DNA of 64,000 bases, from the NCBI RefSeq assembly GCF_900109935.1, contig NZ_FOBV01000013.1, forward strand, positions 1-64,000, in the 5' to 3' direction. Made by a program: the position numbers and the translations under genes. Positions 55,212-64,000 of the stretch are shown piece after piece; the first letter of the stretch is position 1, and every line of letters starts with the position of its first letter. This DNA is from Chryseobacterium taichungense (lineage in GTDB: Bacteria > Bacteroidota > Bacteroidia > Flavobacteriales > Weeksellaceae). The notes under the pieces were generated by a model that was not told where the DNA came from, made no database searches, and saw nothing but the letters and a program-made list of their open reading frames with translations.

Positions 55212-56030
55212 ATGAAAATTCTTGTATTGCTGTTTTTTTGTAGTATAAGTTTTAAATCACAAATGCTTACTTCTGTCTATTTTGATTATGACAGCTATAC
55301 GCTTACGAAAAATTCTCAAAGAAAATTAGATAGTTTGGCTCAATTAAAAAGCAATCTGAAGTTTAAAATTTTTGGTAACTGTGATATTTCCGGAAGCTCC
55401 GAATACAATAAAGTACTTTCTGAAAACCGTGCTGCTGCAGTGAGTAAGTATTTAAAGTCAAAAATTAAAAATAATATCAAACTGGAAAGCGTAACTGGCT
55501 TGGGAAAAGAAAAGCAGATCAATGACAACAGCACCGAAGAACTGCGCGGAAAAAACAGAAGGGTAGACATTTTTATTGATCGTATTATGGGAGATGGGGA
55601 AATAAGATCCGGTAAAACCTTTGAAAGTTTCTTCAGCCGGAAGATTTCTGAAATGAAAGTAAAAGATACTTTTTCTCTGCCAAATGTTAATTTTATGGGA
55701 GGCCGCCACATCTGGCTTCCAAAGGGAAATAAAGTTTTAGAAAAACTTGCTGATATTTTGAAAAATAATCCAGCGTTGGAGGTTGAGCTCCAGGGACATA
55801 TTTGCTGTGATTACGAAAATTTTGATGGAGAAGATCTTGATCTGAAAACATTTAATCTTTCCTTTACAAGAGCGAATGCCATCAGGGAGTTTCTTGAAAA
55901 GCGGGGGATAAGTTCCGGTAGAATAAAAGCAATTGGCCTCGGGCATCTTAATCCGGTGGCATATCCGGAGCGAACAGAAGAAGATTTTGTTAAGAACAGA
56001 AGGGTTGAAATTGTTTTACTAAAAAAATGA
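55212..56030 (+). CDS. OmpA-family protein with two OmpA-like domains
   Basis: This 272-residue exported protein has a signal peptide (about 1-16) and two peptidoglycan-binding OmpA C-like domains in a row. The first (about 20-125) has FDYDSYTLTKNSQRKLDSLAQ and NRRVDIFID; the second (about 155-272) has LPKGNKVLEKLADIL, NLSFTRANAIREFLEKRGI and NRRVEIVLLKK. It has no beta-barrel. It could tie envelope components to peptidoglycan. Both domains keep the NRRV motif but are diverged from each other. It is framed by similar terminator hairpins. Confidence 0.8.
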   Translation: MKILVLLFFCSISFKSQMLTSVYFDYDSYTLTKNSQRKLDSLAQLKSNLKFKIFGNCDISGSSEYNKVLSENRAAAVSKYLKSKIKNNIKLESVTGLGKEKQINDNSTEELRGKNRRVDIFIDRIMGDGEIRSGKTFESFFSRKISEMKVKDTFSLPNVNFMGGRHIWLPKGNKVLEKLADILKNNPALEVELQGHICCDYENFDGEDLDLKTFNLSFTRANAIREFLEKRGISSGRIKAIGLGHLNPVAYPERTEEDFVKNRRVEIVLLKK

Positions 56031-56035
56031 CAGAT

Positions 56036-56064
56036 TTTCGGCGGAAGCGAAGCTTCCGCCGAAA
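56036..56064. terminator. Perfect 13-bp hairpin between convergent genes
   Basis: tttcggcggaagc (56036-56048) pairs exactly with 56052-56064 around gaa; cctttttatttta follows. It serves the rightward OmpA gene and the leftward ClbS/DfsB-like gene. Confidence 0.85.
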
Positions 56065-56094
56065 CCTTTTTATTTTACTCCGGATATAATCGTA

Positions 56095-56598
56095 CTATCC
56101 TTTCTTCCATTTCCGTATCTGGGTTCTGAAGCTGTTAAAAGGCGCTACCGTATTAATATGAATCCATTTCGAGATAGGCCATTTTGCTGCTGTGGTAGCC
56201 CATTTCCTTTTTTCCGGAAGGAATAGCACATCATCATCAAGATTTTCTATCCATGCTAGAATTTCAGTTATCTGTTTAGATAATATTTCGCGTTGTTCTT
56301 CCAAACTGTACGAACCATAAGATCTGTAGAAAAACTCGTGAAGACCTTTTAAATTATTCCATTTGTAATCTGGTGTTGGCGTTTTTACATCAATACCTTT
56401 TAATTCATCTGATTCCCAGCTTAAAAGCAAACCTGTCCATCCGATCTGATAAGAAAGATTTTGTGATGGCGTTTTGTCGATGTTCACTTTCAGAAGATCC
56501 TTTTCAGGTTCATTGATAGCATCAAATTCCTGATCATACAAGACGTATGATTTCTTGATAGCATCTGTCAGTTCTTCTTTGCTTGCGTAGGCTGGCAT
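56095..56598 (-). CDS. ClbS/DfsB-family four-helix protein
   Basis: This 167-residue protein matches the ClbS/DfsB (DUF1706) family of DinB-like four-helix bundles. SKEELTDAIKKSYVLYDQEF opens, followed by QNLSYQIGWTGLLLSWESDE, PTPDYKWNNLKGLHEFFYR and WPISKWIHINTVAPFNSFRTQIRKWKK. ClbS protects cells against colibactin; most relatives have unknown function. It stands 19 bp beyond cydB but encodes an unrelated type of protein. Confidence 0.85.
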   Translation of the reverse strand: MPAYASKEELTDAIKKSYVLYDQEFDAINEPEKDLLKVNIDKTPSQNLSYQIGWTGLLLSWESDELKGIDVKTPTPDYKWNNLKGLHEFFYRSYGSYSLEEQREILSKQITEILAWIENLDDDVLFLPEKRKWATTAAKWPISKWIHINTVAPFNSFRTQIRKWKKG

Positions 56599-56616
56599 AA
56601 TGGTAATGATTTAAAA

Positions 56617-57621
56617 TTATCTTCTTAGCTTGCTGAACGATGCCATTAAATAAAACAAAAATGGTAAAATAAAGATACATCCCAATATTAAGGCCCAACC
56701 GAGGGCAGAAATAGTTTTTGGGGCAGCAACATGTTCAAGTAATGAAAGGTGCTGGCCATTTCCAAAAAGAATGATATTGGGATTATGTTGATATGTTGCG
56801 GCGACCAAGATCATAATAATCTGAAAGCCTGCCAAAGCCCTTACCGGAAGAAGCTTTCTTCTGTTCATCGCTCTGAGGATTAGTAACAGGCAAATGGTTG
56901 CAAAAACAGTAGCCATAATTCCCAGAGGTTTTGAAAATACCCACATAAGTAATGGAATATCAGAAAGGTAAGCCGTCAGAAATACCAAAGCACCGGTAAT
57001 CACAACAAAGATCATAGTTTGCTTTGATTTTTTAATCATTAAACTTAATTCTACGCGGTCTACTGTTTCTCTGAGGGCAAAAATAGAGGCGAGATAAGCA
57101 CAGATCGCAACGGTAAAAAGTCCGACAGCAACGCCAAACCAATTGAGCCAGCTGAAAATATACAGCTCTAAAAATCCCTTAGCATCAGGATTAATAGAAT
57201 GTGAAATCGTTGCAGCGGCAATTAATCCTAAAAAAAACGGTGTCAGAAGACTTGAAAAATAAAAGATCTGCGTATACAGTTTTTGCCATTCGTCCTTTAC
57301 GGCGTCATAATGTCTGAATGTGAATGCGGTTCCCCTTGCAATAATCCCGATCAGCATTAAAACCAAAGGAATATGAAGATACGTTGAAAGTGTGGTATAA
57401 ATTTCAGGAAAGCCTACAAAAAGAATAACGATAGCAATAATCAGCCACATGTGGTTGGCTTCCCAGACCGGAGCTATCGATTCGTACATGATAACTTTCG
57501 TTTTGGAACGGTTCTTTTTTCTGGTAAAAAGTTCGACAATCCCGGCGCCAAAATCTGCTCCGCCTAAAATCACATAAAGACAGATCGACAGCCAGAGAAA
57601 GCCTATGACTACATATATCAT
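56617..57621 (-). CDS. cydB: Cytochrome bd oxidase subunit II
   Basis: This 334-residue membrane protein with about nine helices pairs with CydA in the bd-type quinol oxidase. FLWLSICLYVILGGADFGAGIVELF opens, typical of CydB, and YESIAPVWEANHMWLIIAIVILFVGFPEIYTT is the conserved second block. It overlaps cydA by 4 bp. No cydX-like small gene is evident. Confidence 0.93.
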   Translation of the reverse strand: MIYVVIGFLWLSICLYVILGGADFGAGIVELFTRKKNRSKTKVIMYESIAPVWEANHMWLIIAIVILFVGFPEIYTTLSTYLHIPLVLMLIGIIARGTAFTFRHYDAVKDEWQKLYTQIFYFSSLLTPFFLGLIAAATISHSINPDAKGFLELYIFSWLNWFGVAVGLFTVAICAYLASIFALRETVDRVELSLMIKKSKQTMIFVVITGALVFLTAYLSDIPLLMWVFSKPLGIMATVFATICLLLILRAMNRRKLLPVRALAGFQIIMILVAATYQHNPNIILFGNGQHLSLLEHVAAPKTISALGWALILGCIFILPFLFYLMASFSKLRR

Positions 57622-58967
57622 AATTTCTTTTGTTTAGCGTTAAATTGAGGATCGGTAGGGTCATAAAGTCTCGGAACCATTTTTATCTGTCTTGTCAGAA
57701 GAAAGATGATAACAAAAGATAATGAGACAAAAACGGCAGTAAAGAAATAGAATGAATACTGTATTCCAGGCATTGGAGTAACAGCATCAACGGTTCTCAT
57801 AATTCCATAGATGATCCAGGGTTGCCTGCCCACTTCTGTGACAGTCCATCCTGCTTCCAAGGCAATATATCCGAAGGGTGTGGCTATTAAAAATGTTTTC
57901 AGAAGCCAGTTTTTTTTCAGCCATTCTTTTTTAAAAAATACGGCAAAAAGGTAAATCATCCCTATAATGATCATGATCACTCCAAAGAAAATCATGATCT
58001 GAAAAGCAAAATGGACAACCATTACCGGAGGCCATTCATCTCTTTGGAAATCATTTAATCCTTTTACTTCAGCATTAAAATCATTGCTTACCAAAAAGCT
58101 TAACACTTTAGGGATTTTTACGGCATATTTGATCTCTCCTTTCTGTTCATCAGGAATACCTCCAATCACAAAAGCAGCACCTTTTTCTGTTTTAAAATGT
58201 GCTTCCATGGCGGCTAATTTTATCGGCTGTCGTTCTGCTACTGATTTAGCGGCAACATCACCACTCAAAGGTGCTCCAAAAGCTCCGATAAGAGCAAATC
58301 CGGCAGCAATTTTAAATGCTTTGGTATGAAATTCAATATTCTTTTTCCGCATAATCATATAAGCATGAACGCCGGCAACCGCAAATCCTGTAGCGCAAAA
58401 AGCAGCAACCGTCATATGCAGTGCCTGCGGGAACCAGGCATCGTTAAACATCGCTTTGATAGGGTCTATATTTAAATATTGTCCGTTAATATAATCAAAT
58501 CCTGCCGGAGAATTCATCCAGGCGTTGGCGGCAACGACTAAAATTCCTGAAGCCAAACCACTTACACCAACGAGAAATCCGCAAAACCAATGAAACCATT
58601 TATTAAACCGGTCCCAACCATAGAGGAAAAAACCGATAGCGATGGCTTCGATAAAAAAGGCAGTTCCCTCCAGGGAAAAAGGCATTCCGAAGATAGGGCC
58701 GGCATGCTTCATAAACTGGGGCCAAAGCAATCCAAGTTCAAAAGAAAGCATTGTCCCGGAAACGGCTCCGGTGGCAAAAAGAATAGCAACGCCTTTACTC
58801 CATGCTTTGGTAAGACCTTTATAAATTTCATCGTTTGTTTTCAAATATTTCCAGTGGGCAAATGCCATAAGAAACGGCATCACCATACCGACACATGAAA
58901 AAATAATATGAAAACCGAGGGACATTGCCATTTGGGCACGGGCTGCAAGGAAATCGTCCATAAACAT
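57618..58967 (-). CDS. cydA: Cytochrome bd oxidase subunit I
   Basis: This subunit of about 449 residues carries the hemes of the bd-type quinol oxidase, a high-affinity terminal oxidase. DDFLAARAQMAMSLGFHIIFSCVGMVMPFLMAFAHW includes the heme-b595 histidine, and ATGAVSGTMLSFELGLLWPQFM, GSLEGTAFFIEA-like FSLEGTAFFIEAIAIGFFLYGWDRF and GRQPWIIYGIMRTVDAVTP are family blocks. The Q-loop is the short form. ATG 58967 is used; a TTG one codon earlier is possible. The promoter must lie in the 227-bp gap shared with gyrB. Confidence 0.95.
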   Translation of the reverse strand: MFMDDFLAARAQMAMSLGFHIIFSCVGMVMPFLMAFAHWKYLKTNDEIYKGLTKAWSKGVAILFATGAVSGTMLSFELGLLWPQFMKHAGPIFGMPFSLEGTAFFIEAIAIGFFLYGWDRFNKWFHWFCGFLVGVSGLASGILVVAANAWMNSPAGFDYINGQYLNIDPIKAMFNDAWFPQALHMTVAAFCATGFAVAGVHAYMIMRKKNIEFHTKAFKIAAGFALIGAFGAPLSGDVAAKSVAERQPIKLAAMEAHFKTEKGAAFVIGGIPDEQKGEIKYAVKIPKVLSFLVSNDFNAEVKGLNDFQRDEWPPVMVVHFAFQIMIFFGVIMIIIGMIYLFAVFFKKEWLKKNWLLKTFLIATPFGYIALEAGWTVTEVGRQPWIIYGIMRTVDAVTPMPGIQYSFYFFTAVFVSLSFVIIFLLTRQIKMVPRLYDPTDPQFNAKQKKL

Positions 58968-59194
58968 CAACTTTTTAAGTAAATAAATGTAAGGATAAAT
59001 TGGCTATTTCTCAATATGATTTACAACAGTTCTTATTCAGATTGAAGATTTTAACTTTGTATTTTTTAACTTTAAAATCGCATCAGTTGGTGTGGAAAAA
59101 TCGATCTGTTTTTGACATATTTTAACTTTCATACCTCGAAAAAAATCACGATATTTGTGGGTCTTTGCATTTAGCAGGATTTTTAATATTTTAT

Positions 59195-61129
59195 ATGAGT
59201 CAGAAACAATATACAGCTAGTAGTATTCAGGCATTGGAAGGGATGGAGCACGTTCGTATGCGTCCTTCAATGTACATTGGTGATGTAGGAGTAAGAGGTC
59301 TACATCATTTGGTTTATGAAGTAGTGGATAATTCTATTGACGAGGCTTTGGCAGGATACTGCGATACAATCTTCGTTGCCATTAAAGAAGGAAACGGAAT
59401 TGAAGTAAGTGATAACGGTAGAGGTATTCCGGTAGACTTCCATGAAAAAGAACAAAAATCTGCTCTTGAGGTTGTAATGACAAAAATCGGAGCCGGAGGT
59501 AAGTTCGACAAAGATTCTTACAAGGTTTCAGGAGGTCTTCACGGAGTTGGGGTATCGTGTGTAAATGCACTTTCCAATGAAATGGTAACCACCGTTTACA
59601 GGGACGGAAATATTTATCAGCAGATATATTCAAGAGGAAAAGCACAGACCGGTGTTGAAGAAATCGGACACAGTGAGCAGAGAGGAACTAAACAGTTTTT
59701 CCAGCCGGACGATACGATTTTTACAGAACTGGTTTACAATTATGATACGTTGGCAAGCCGTTTAAGAGAGCTTTCTTATCTTAATAAAGGAATCACCATT
59801 ACATTAACGGATGAAAGAGAAAAGCTGGAAGACGGTTCTTTCAGATCTGAAATTTTCCATTCCGAAGGCGGGTTGAAGGAATTCGTTGCATATATCGACG
59901 GAAACCGTGAATCCATTATGGAAAATGTAATCTTCATGGAAGGTGAAAGAGATGATATTCCGGTGGAGGTAGCGATGCGTTATAATACATCATTTACCGA
60001 AAATCTTCACTCTTACGTTAATAATATTAATACTCATGAAGGAGGGACTCACCTGGCAGGTTTCAGACGTGCTTTAACGAGAACCCTTAAAAAATATGCT
60101 GATGATCTGGGTATTCCTCAAAAGGAAAAAGTAGAGGTTACAGGAGATGACTTCCGTGAAGGATTAACGGCAGTAGTTTCTGTAAAGGTAATGGAACCTC
60201 AGTTTGAAGGACAGACCAAAACGAAATTAGGGAACTCTGAAGTTTCAGGTGCTGTTGATAAGATTGTGGGTGAAATGTTAACTAACTTCCTGGAAGAAAA
60301 TCCTACTGAAGCCAGACAGATTGTACAAAAGGTTGTTCTAGCCGCAAAAGCAAGACAGGCTGCGAAAAAGGCCCGTGAAATGGTTCAGAGAAAATCTCCT
60401 ATGGGTGGTTCCGGACTTCCGGGTAAGCTTTCCGACTGTTCGTCAAAAGATCCTGCAGAATCAGAAATATTCCTTGTAGAGGGAGATTCCGCGGGGGGTA
60501 CGGCAAAACAGGGACGTGATCGTTTTTTCCAGGCAATTCTTCCGCTAAGAGGTAAAATTTTGAACGTGGAGAAATCAATGCTTCATAAGGTTTATGATAA
60601 CGAGGAAATCAAAAATATCTACACTGCTCTCGGAGTTTCAGTAGGAACAGAAGAAGACAGTAAAGCGTTGAACATGGCGAAGTTGAGATACCATAAAATT
60701 GTTATCATGACCGATGCCGATATCGATGGTTCCCACATTTCTACACTGATCCTGACATTCTTCTTCAGATACATGAAGGAATTGATTGAAAACGGATATA
60801 TTTATATCGCTCAGCCACCTTTGTATTTATTGAAAAAAGGTAACAAAAAAGTATATGCCTACAATGAAAAAGAACGTGAAGAATTTACATTAGAAATGTC
60901 TCCGGACGGGAAAGGTGTAGAAGTACAACGTTATAAGGGTCTTGGAGAGATGAATCCTGAACAGCTTTGGGAAACAACACTTAATCCAGAACACCGTATC
61001 CTTAAGCAGGTAACAATAGATAACGCTGTGGAAGCAGACAGTGTTTTCTCTATGCTGATGGGAGATGAGGTTCCGCCGAGAAGAGAATTTATCGAGAAAA
61101 ATGCGAAATATGCAAAAATTGATGCATAA
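59195..61129 (+). CDS. gyrB: DNA gyrase subunit B
   Basis: This protein of about 644 residues supplies the ATPase and TOPRIM parts of gyrase. MSQKQYTASSIQALEGMEHVRMRPSMYIGDVG opens at ATG 59195 (an earlier in-frame ATG at 59165 adds ten odd residues). EVVDNSIDEALAGYCD, DNGRGIPVDFHEKE and GGLHGVGVSCVNALS form the ATP site; VEGDSAGGTAKQGRDRFFQAILPLRGKILNVEK and MTDADIDGSHI form TOPRIM; YKGLGEMNPEQLWETT follows. The length is the short form typical of Bacteroidota. Confidence 0.96.
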   Translation: MSQKQYTASSIQALEGMEHVRMRPSMYIGDVGVRGLHHLVYEVVDNSIDEALAGYCDTIFVAIKEGNGIEVSDNGRGIPVDFHEKEQKSALEVVMTKIGAGGKFDKDSYKVSGGLHGVGVSCVNALSNEMVTTVYRDGNIYQQIYSRGKAQTGVEEIGHSEQRGTKQFFQPDDTIFTELVYNYDTLASRLRELSYLNKGITITLTDEREKLEDGSFRSEIFHSEGGLKEFVAYIDGNRESIMENVIFMEGERDDIPVEVAMRYNTSFTENLHSYVNNINTHEGGTHLAGFRRALTRTLKKYADDLGIPQKEKVEVTGDDFREGLTAVVSVKVMEPQFEGQTKTKLGNSEVSGAVDKIVGEMLTNFLEENPTEARQIVQKVVLAAKARQAAKKAREMVQRKSPMGGSGLPGKLSDCSSKDPAESEIFLVEGDSAGGTAKQGRDRFFQAILPLRGKILNVEKSMLHKVYDNEEIKNIYTALGVSVGTEEDSKALNMAKLRYHKIVIMTDADIDGSHISTLILTFFFRYMKELIENGYIYIAQPPLYLLKKGNKKVYAYNEKEREEFTLEMSPDGKGVEVQRYKGLGEMNPEQLWETTLNPEHRILKQVTIDNAVEADSVFSMLMGDEVPPRREFIEKNAKYAKIDA

Positions 61130-61151
61130 TTAGCGATTATCCAAATATATA

Positions 61152-61175
61152 AGGCCTCAGAAGTGAGGTCTTTTT
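61152..61175 (+). terminator. Rho-independent terminator after gyrB
   Basis: aggcctca (61152-61159) pairs with tgaggtct (61164-61171) with one G-T pair around gaag, then five T residues. Confidence 0.8.
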
Positions 61176-61251
61176 CCTTTCACATTTGATGTATTAAATT
61201 TAATTTTAAGTCTTGCAGAGATTTTATTATTTTTGCTAAATTTTAATAACC

Positions 61252-63147
61252 ATGATTAAAATACTTTGTACCGTTGCCCTTTCCGTAGCTTCTTTATATT
61301 ATGGGCAGAATTATCCTATCTCTGCCATTCCTGAAAACTTAAAAAAGAACGCAAGTGTTGTGATCCGAAAGGAAAATACAGCAGTAGAAATCAATAAAGT
61401 TGATGATGTCGTTTACAAAAAAACATCTGTAGTTACAATTCTTAATAAAGATGCAATTCCTTATTCTATCCCAAAAATTTCATACGAAAAAGGAGACAAT
61501 GTATCTAATGTAAAAGTTGTTGTTTATGATGAAAAAGGAGCAAAAATTAAAAGTTACTCAAAAAGTGATTTTACGGACATTGCAGCTAACCCGCAAGGAA
61601 GTTTTTATTCTGACAGCAGAATGCTTATTTTGCCTTTTACATCATCAAGTTTTCCATATACTGTTGAATTCAGTTATGAATTAAATGATGAAAATACTGT
61701 TTTTATTCCAGACTTTGTCCCTTTTTATGAGTATAATGTTTCACTAGAAGAAAGTAATTATAGCATAATAAATAAATCAGGAATCAATCTTCGGTCGAAA
61801 GTATATGAATCACCTTTTAATTACACGTCAGTAATTATTTCTTCAAATGGAGAAAACAAGTCTTATGTATACAAAAATATTCCTGCAATAGATAGTGGGC
61901 AGTTAGTTCCAACGCCGCAAAAAGTTTTACCCAAAGTAAGTTTTTCTTTAGATAAATTCAATCTTGAAGGAAAACAGGGAAGTATTGCTTCATGGAAAGA
62001 TTTCGGGATTTGGTACTATCAAAATCTTCTTACTCCTGTTTCTATTTCTACTCCGCAGATTAAAGCTGAAATAGCATCTTTAAATTTATCGGGAACAACC
62101 GAAGAAAAGGTAAAAAAAATATATCAGCATATGCAAAATAAAACCAGATATATTTTTGTAGCACTTGGTATTGGTGGTTGGCAACCAATGCTTCCTGATG
62201 AGGTTCAGAAAAAAGGATATGGAGATTGTAAAGGTCTTACAAACTATATGAAAACTTTATTGGGTGAAGCGGGAATTGATTCATATTACTCAATTATTAA
62301 TTCTAATCCTTCGCCTATCAATTTTGATAAAGATTTTCCGAAAATGGCTGGAAATCATGTTATTTTAACAATTCCTACTGAAAAAGGGAATATTTGGCTG
62401 GAAAATACTTCACAACAGATAGCTTTCAATCATTTAAGTTATAGTACTACAGATAGAAATGTACTTACTGTAAAGCCTGATGGGATTGATATTCTGCAAA
62501 CTCCAAGTTATTCTGCAGAAGAAAATAAAGAAAAACAGGTTTTGAATATTCAAATAAATCCAGATAAAACAATAATAGGAAAAGGTAAGTTTTCTTATAG
62601 TGGAATGCAATATGACTTTAATCTCATGTACTTGATGCTTTCTGAAAAAGAAAAAACGGATGTAATGAAAAAAGTATATACTACATTGGATTTTGAAAAC
62701 ATAGAGATGAAGGAATTCCAAAATGATAAAGATCTTGCAATAATAAATTTTGATCTAGATTTTAAAGCTTTAAATTTTTCTAAACTGATAGGAAATAGCT
62801 TGATTTTTAGAGCAGTACCTATTTATAAAGATGGAATATATCATGAAGATCCTACAAGAGAATTACCATTTGAAAATAAATTTTCTTATCAGGACGAGTC
62901 AGAAATTACATATGATTTACCATTAGATTATTTTGTAGAAGAAATGCCTCAAAGTGGCAATATAACCTCTGAGTTTGGAACATATAAATTATCTTTTGAA
63001 AAACAAAACAATAAACTAGTCGTTAAACGTCATGTTCAGATCAACAAAGGACTTTATCCTAAGGAAAAATATAATGACTATGTAAGTTTTAGAAAAAAAA
63101 TCATAAATGCAGATAATTCTAAAATTTTAATATCTAAAAAATCTTAA
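61252..63147 (+). CDS. DUF3857 and transglutaminase-like domain exported protein
   Basis: This 631-residue protein has a signal peptide (about 1-18, ending YYGQ). A DUF3857 beta-rich domain (about 35-230) is followed by a transglutaminase/protease fold (about 280-400). GYGDCKGLTNYMKTLL carries Cys326, GNHVILTIP His369 and WLENTSQ a candidate third residue. DUF3858-like strands close the protein (about 500-631). Such proteins are common beside each other in Bacteroidota, and the next gene is a second one. Their substrates are unknown. A TATTTTTG -7 box lies at 61228-61235. Confidence 0.85.
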   Translation: MIKILCTVALSVASLYYGQNYPISAIPENLKKNASVVIRKENTAVEINKVDDVVYKKTSVVTILNKDAIPYSIPKISYEKGDNVSNVKVVVYDEKGAKIKSYSKSDFTDIAANPQGSFYSDSRMLILPFTSSSFPYTVEFSYELNDENTVFIPDFVPFYEYNVSLEESNYSIINKSGINLRSKVYESPFNYTSVIISSNGENKSYVYKNIPAIDSGQLVPTPQKVLPKVSFSLDKFNLEGKQGSIASWKDFGIWYYQNLLTPVSISTPQIKAEIASLNLSGTTEEKVKKIYQHMQNKTRYIFVALGIGGWQPMLPDEVQKKGYGDCKGLTNYMKTLLGEAGIDSYYSIINSNPSPINFDKDFPKMAGNHVILTIPTEKGNIWLENTSQQIAFNHLSYSTTDRNVLTVKPDGIDILQTPSYSAEENKEKQVLNIQINPDKTIIGKGKFSYSGMQYDFNLMYLMLSEKEKTDVMKKVYTTLDFENIEMKEFQNDKDLAIINFDLDFKALNFSKLIGNSLIFRAVPIYKDGIYHEDPTRELPFENKFSYQDESEITYDLPLDYFVEEMPQSGNITSEFGTYKLSFEKQNNKLVVKRHVQINKGLYPKEKYNDYVSFRKKIINADNSKILISKKS

Positions 63148-63165
63148 AAATTATTTCAAATAACT

Positions 63166-64000
63166 ATGAAACTGATAAATAAATTGAGTTTTATTTTTAT
63201 ACTGTTTGCTAATCTATGCTTTTCTCAGGAACATAAGTTCATGTCTTATCCACAGTTTGATGAAGCTGATTTGAAGAAAACACATTCATTAATTGAAAAA
63301 AACGCGCCTGCGGAGATATTATATAATAGTGTCAGCTATAATATCGCTCCTTCGGAATGGTATATGGTAACCAAAAAATTCTTTTCTAAAATCAAAATTT
63401 ATGATAAAAAGAATGCTGAAGAGTGGTTGAACATTGAAATTCCTATAAGTGACAATGAAAGACTCGCAGAATTTCAGCTTACACTTTACAATTATCAGAA
63501 TGGGAAAGTAGAAAAAACGATAATTAATAAAAAAGATCAGCTTAAAGAAAATTTAGTAAAAGGAATAAAAATTTATAAATTAGCAATTCCAAATATACTG
63601 GACGGATCTGTAATTGAATATAATTACAAATTGGAAAATAATAATATTTTTAATTTAACCTATTATTTACAGTATAATATTCCTGTTGTTTATGAGGAGT
63701 ATAATTTTGAATATCCTGTTTTAATGAGTTATGCATTCAACAATACAGGAACCAATATTCTAAAACCTAAATATAGTGTCAATAAAAATCAAGACCATGT
63801 TGGAGGAGGTTTTGAAGTCTTTCGATTTGGATACGAAAATATAGCTTCTATTCCTAAAGAATTATTTGTAAAAGATAACGAACGGTATAGAGCTCGTGTA
63901 AAACCGGAGCTTACTAAATATTCAACTAAATATTTTTCGTATGATTCTGCTGAAAGTTGGAGTAAAGTTGCAGATAGGTTGAATAATAGCGATGAATTTG
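63166..64000 (+). CDS. Second DUF3857-type exported protein (3' end missing)
   Basis: Only the first 278 codons are in the window. The start is ATG 63166, 18 bp after the previous stop. A signal peptide (about 1-21, FANLCFSQ) precedes DUF3857-like sequence: VDSVSYNIAPSEWYMVTKKFF-type strands, then LNIEIPISDNERLAEFQLTLYN and IPNILDGSVIEYNYKLE. The transglutaminase part, if present, is beyond the edge. It is a diverged neighbour of the preceding gene, probably in one operon; the two are more AT-rich than gyrB. Confidence 0.8.
   Translation, partial: MKLINKLSFIFILFANLCFSQEHKFMSYPQFDEADLKKTHSLIEKNAPAEILYNSVSYNIAPSEWYMVTKKFFSKIKIYDKKNAEEWLNIEIPISDNERLAEFQLTLYNYQNGKVEKTIINKKDQLKENLVKGIKIYKLAIPNILDGSVIEYNYKLENNNIFNLTYYLQYNIPVVYEEYNFEYPVLMSYAFNNTGTNILKPKYSVNKNQDHVGGGFEVFRFGYENIASIPKELFVKDNERYRARVKPELTKYSTKYFSYDSAESWSKVADRLNNSDEF

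Overview
The window reads as a chromosomal segment of a flavobacterium, most like Chryseobacterium or a close relative in the Weeksellaceae (inference from gene content). Three things support this: promoters of the Bacteroidota type (TAnnTTTG around -7, some with TTG about 20 bp upstream), secreted proteins with C-terminal type IX secretion (T9SS) sorting domains, and a HmuY-type heme locus. About 65 genes are visible. There is no rRNA, tRNA, CRISPR array or prophage.

Left part (1-13 kb). A partial secreted protein and a stretch of duplicated intergenic DNA lead to a small secreted protein (735-1334). Directly upstream of that gene, two identical inverted 26-bp sites flank a 190-bp segment carrying a good promoter; this looks like an invertible, phase-variable promoter switch. 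Then come a GAPN-like aldehyde dehydrogenase, an alpha/beta hydrolase, an ECF sigma factor with a membrane partner, a frameshifted YdcF-like gene, an S41 peptidase, a metallo-beta-lactamase-fold gene with an in-frame stop, and an AraC regulator, aldo/keto reductase and Bcr/CflA-type transporter cluster.

Middle (13-27 kb). Here are a lipoprotein, monomeric isocitrate dehydrogenase, thiol peroxidase, a DUF763 protein, two short-chain dehydrogenases and a Crp/Fnr regulator. Palindromes shared upstream of the regulator and one dehydrogenase suggest its operator. An Rrf2 regulator precedes the assimilatory sulfate genes cysH, cysD, cysN and a TauE/SafE transporter.

Heme and iron region (27-38.7 kb). 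Two T9SS-exported proteins (one HmuY-like) face a TonB receptor-HmuY-HmuTUV-methyltransferase-HmuS operon, with a ChaN-like heme-binding protein beyond it. Paired 19-bp Fur-like palindromes sit on all three promoters. A 10-copy, 21-bp tandem repeat separates hmuS from the ChaN-like gene.

Right part (39-64 kb). An exported peptide-deformylase homologue has Cys replaced by Asp in its metal motif. A nitroreductase-ohrR-ohr operon carries a clear OhrR-type operator. The trp operon (trpE-G-D-C-F-B-A) has a complete ribosome-mediated attenuator: a leader peptide with three tandem Trp codons, an antiterminator and a terminator. It is interrupted by a REP-flanked IS200-like transposase between trpF and trpB and by a GIY-YIG nuclease gene between trpB and trpA. 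The rest is largely housekeeping: a small lipoprotein, a cytochrome c, rlmF, lysS, an OmpA protein, a ClbS/DfsB protein, cydAB, gyrB and two DUF3857 proteins, the last cut by the window edge.
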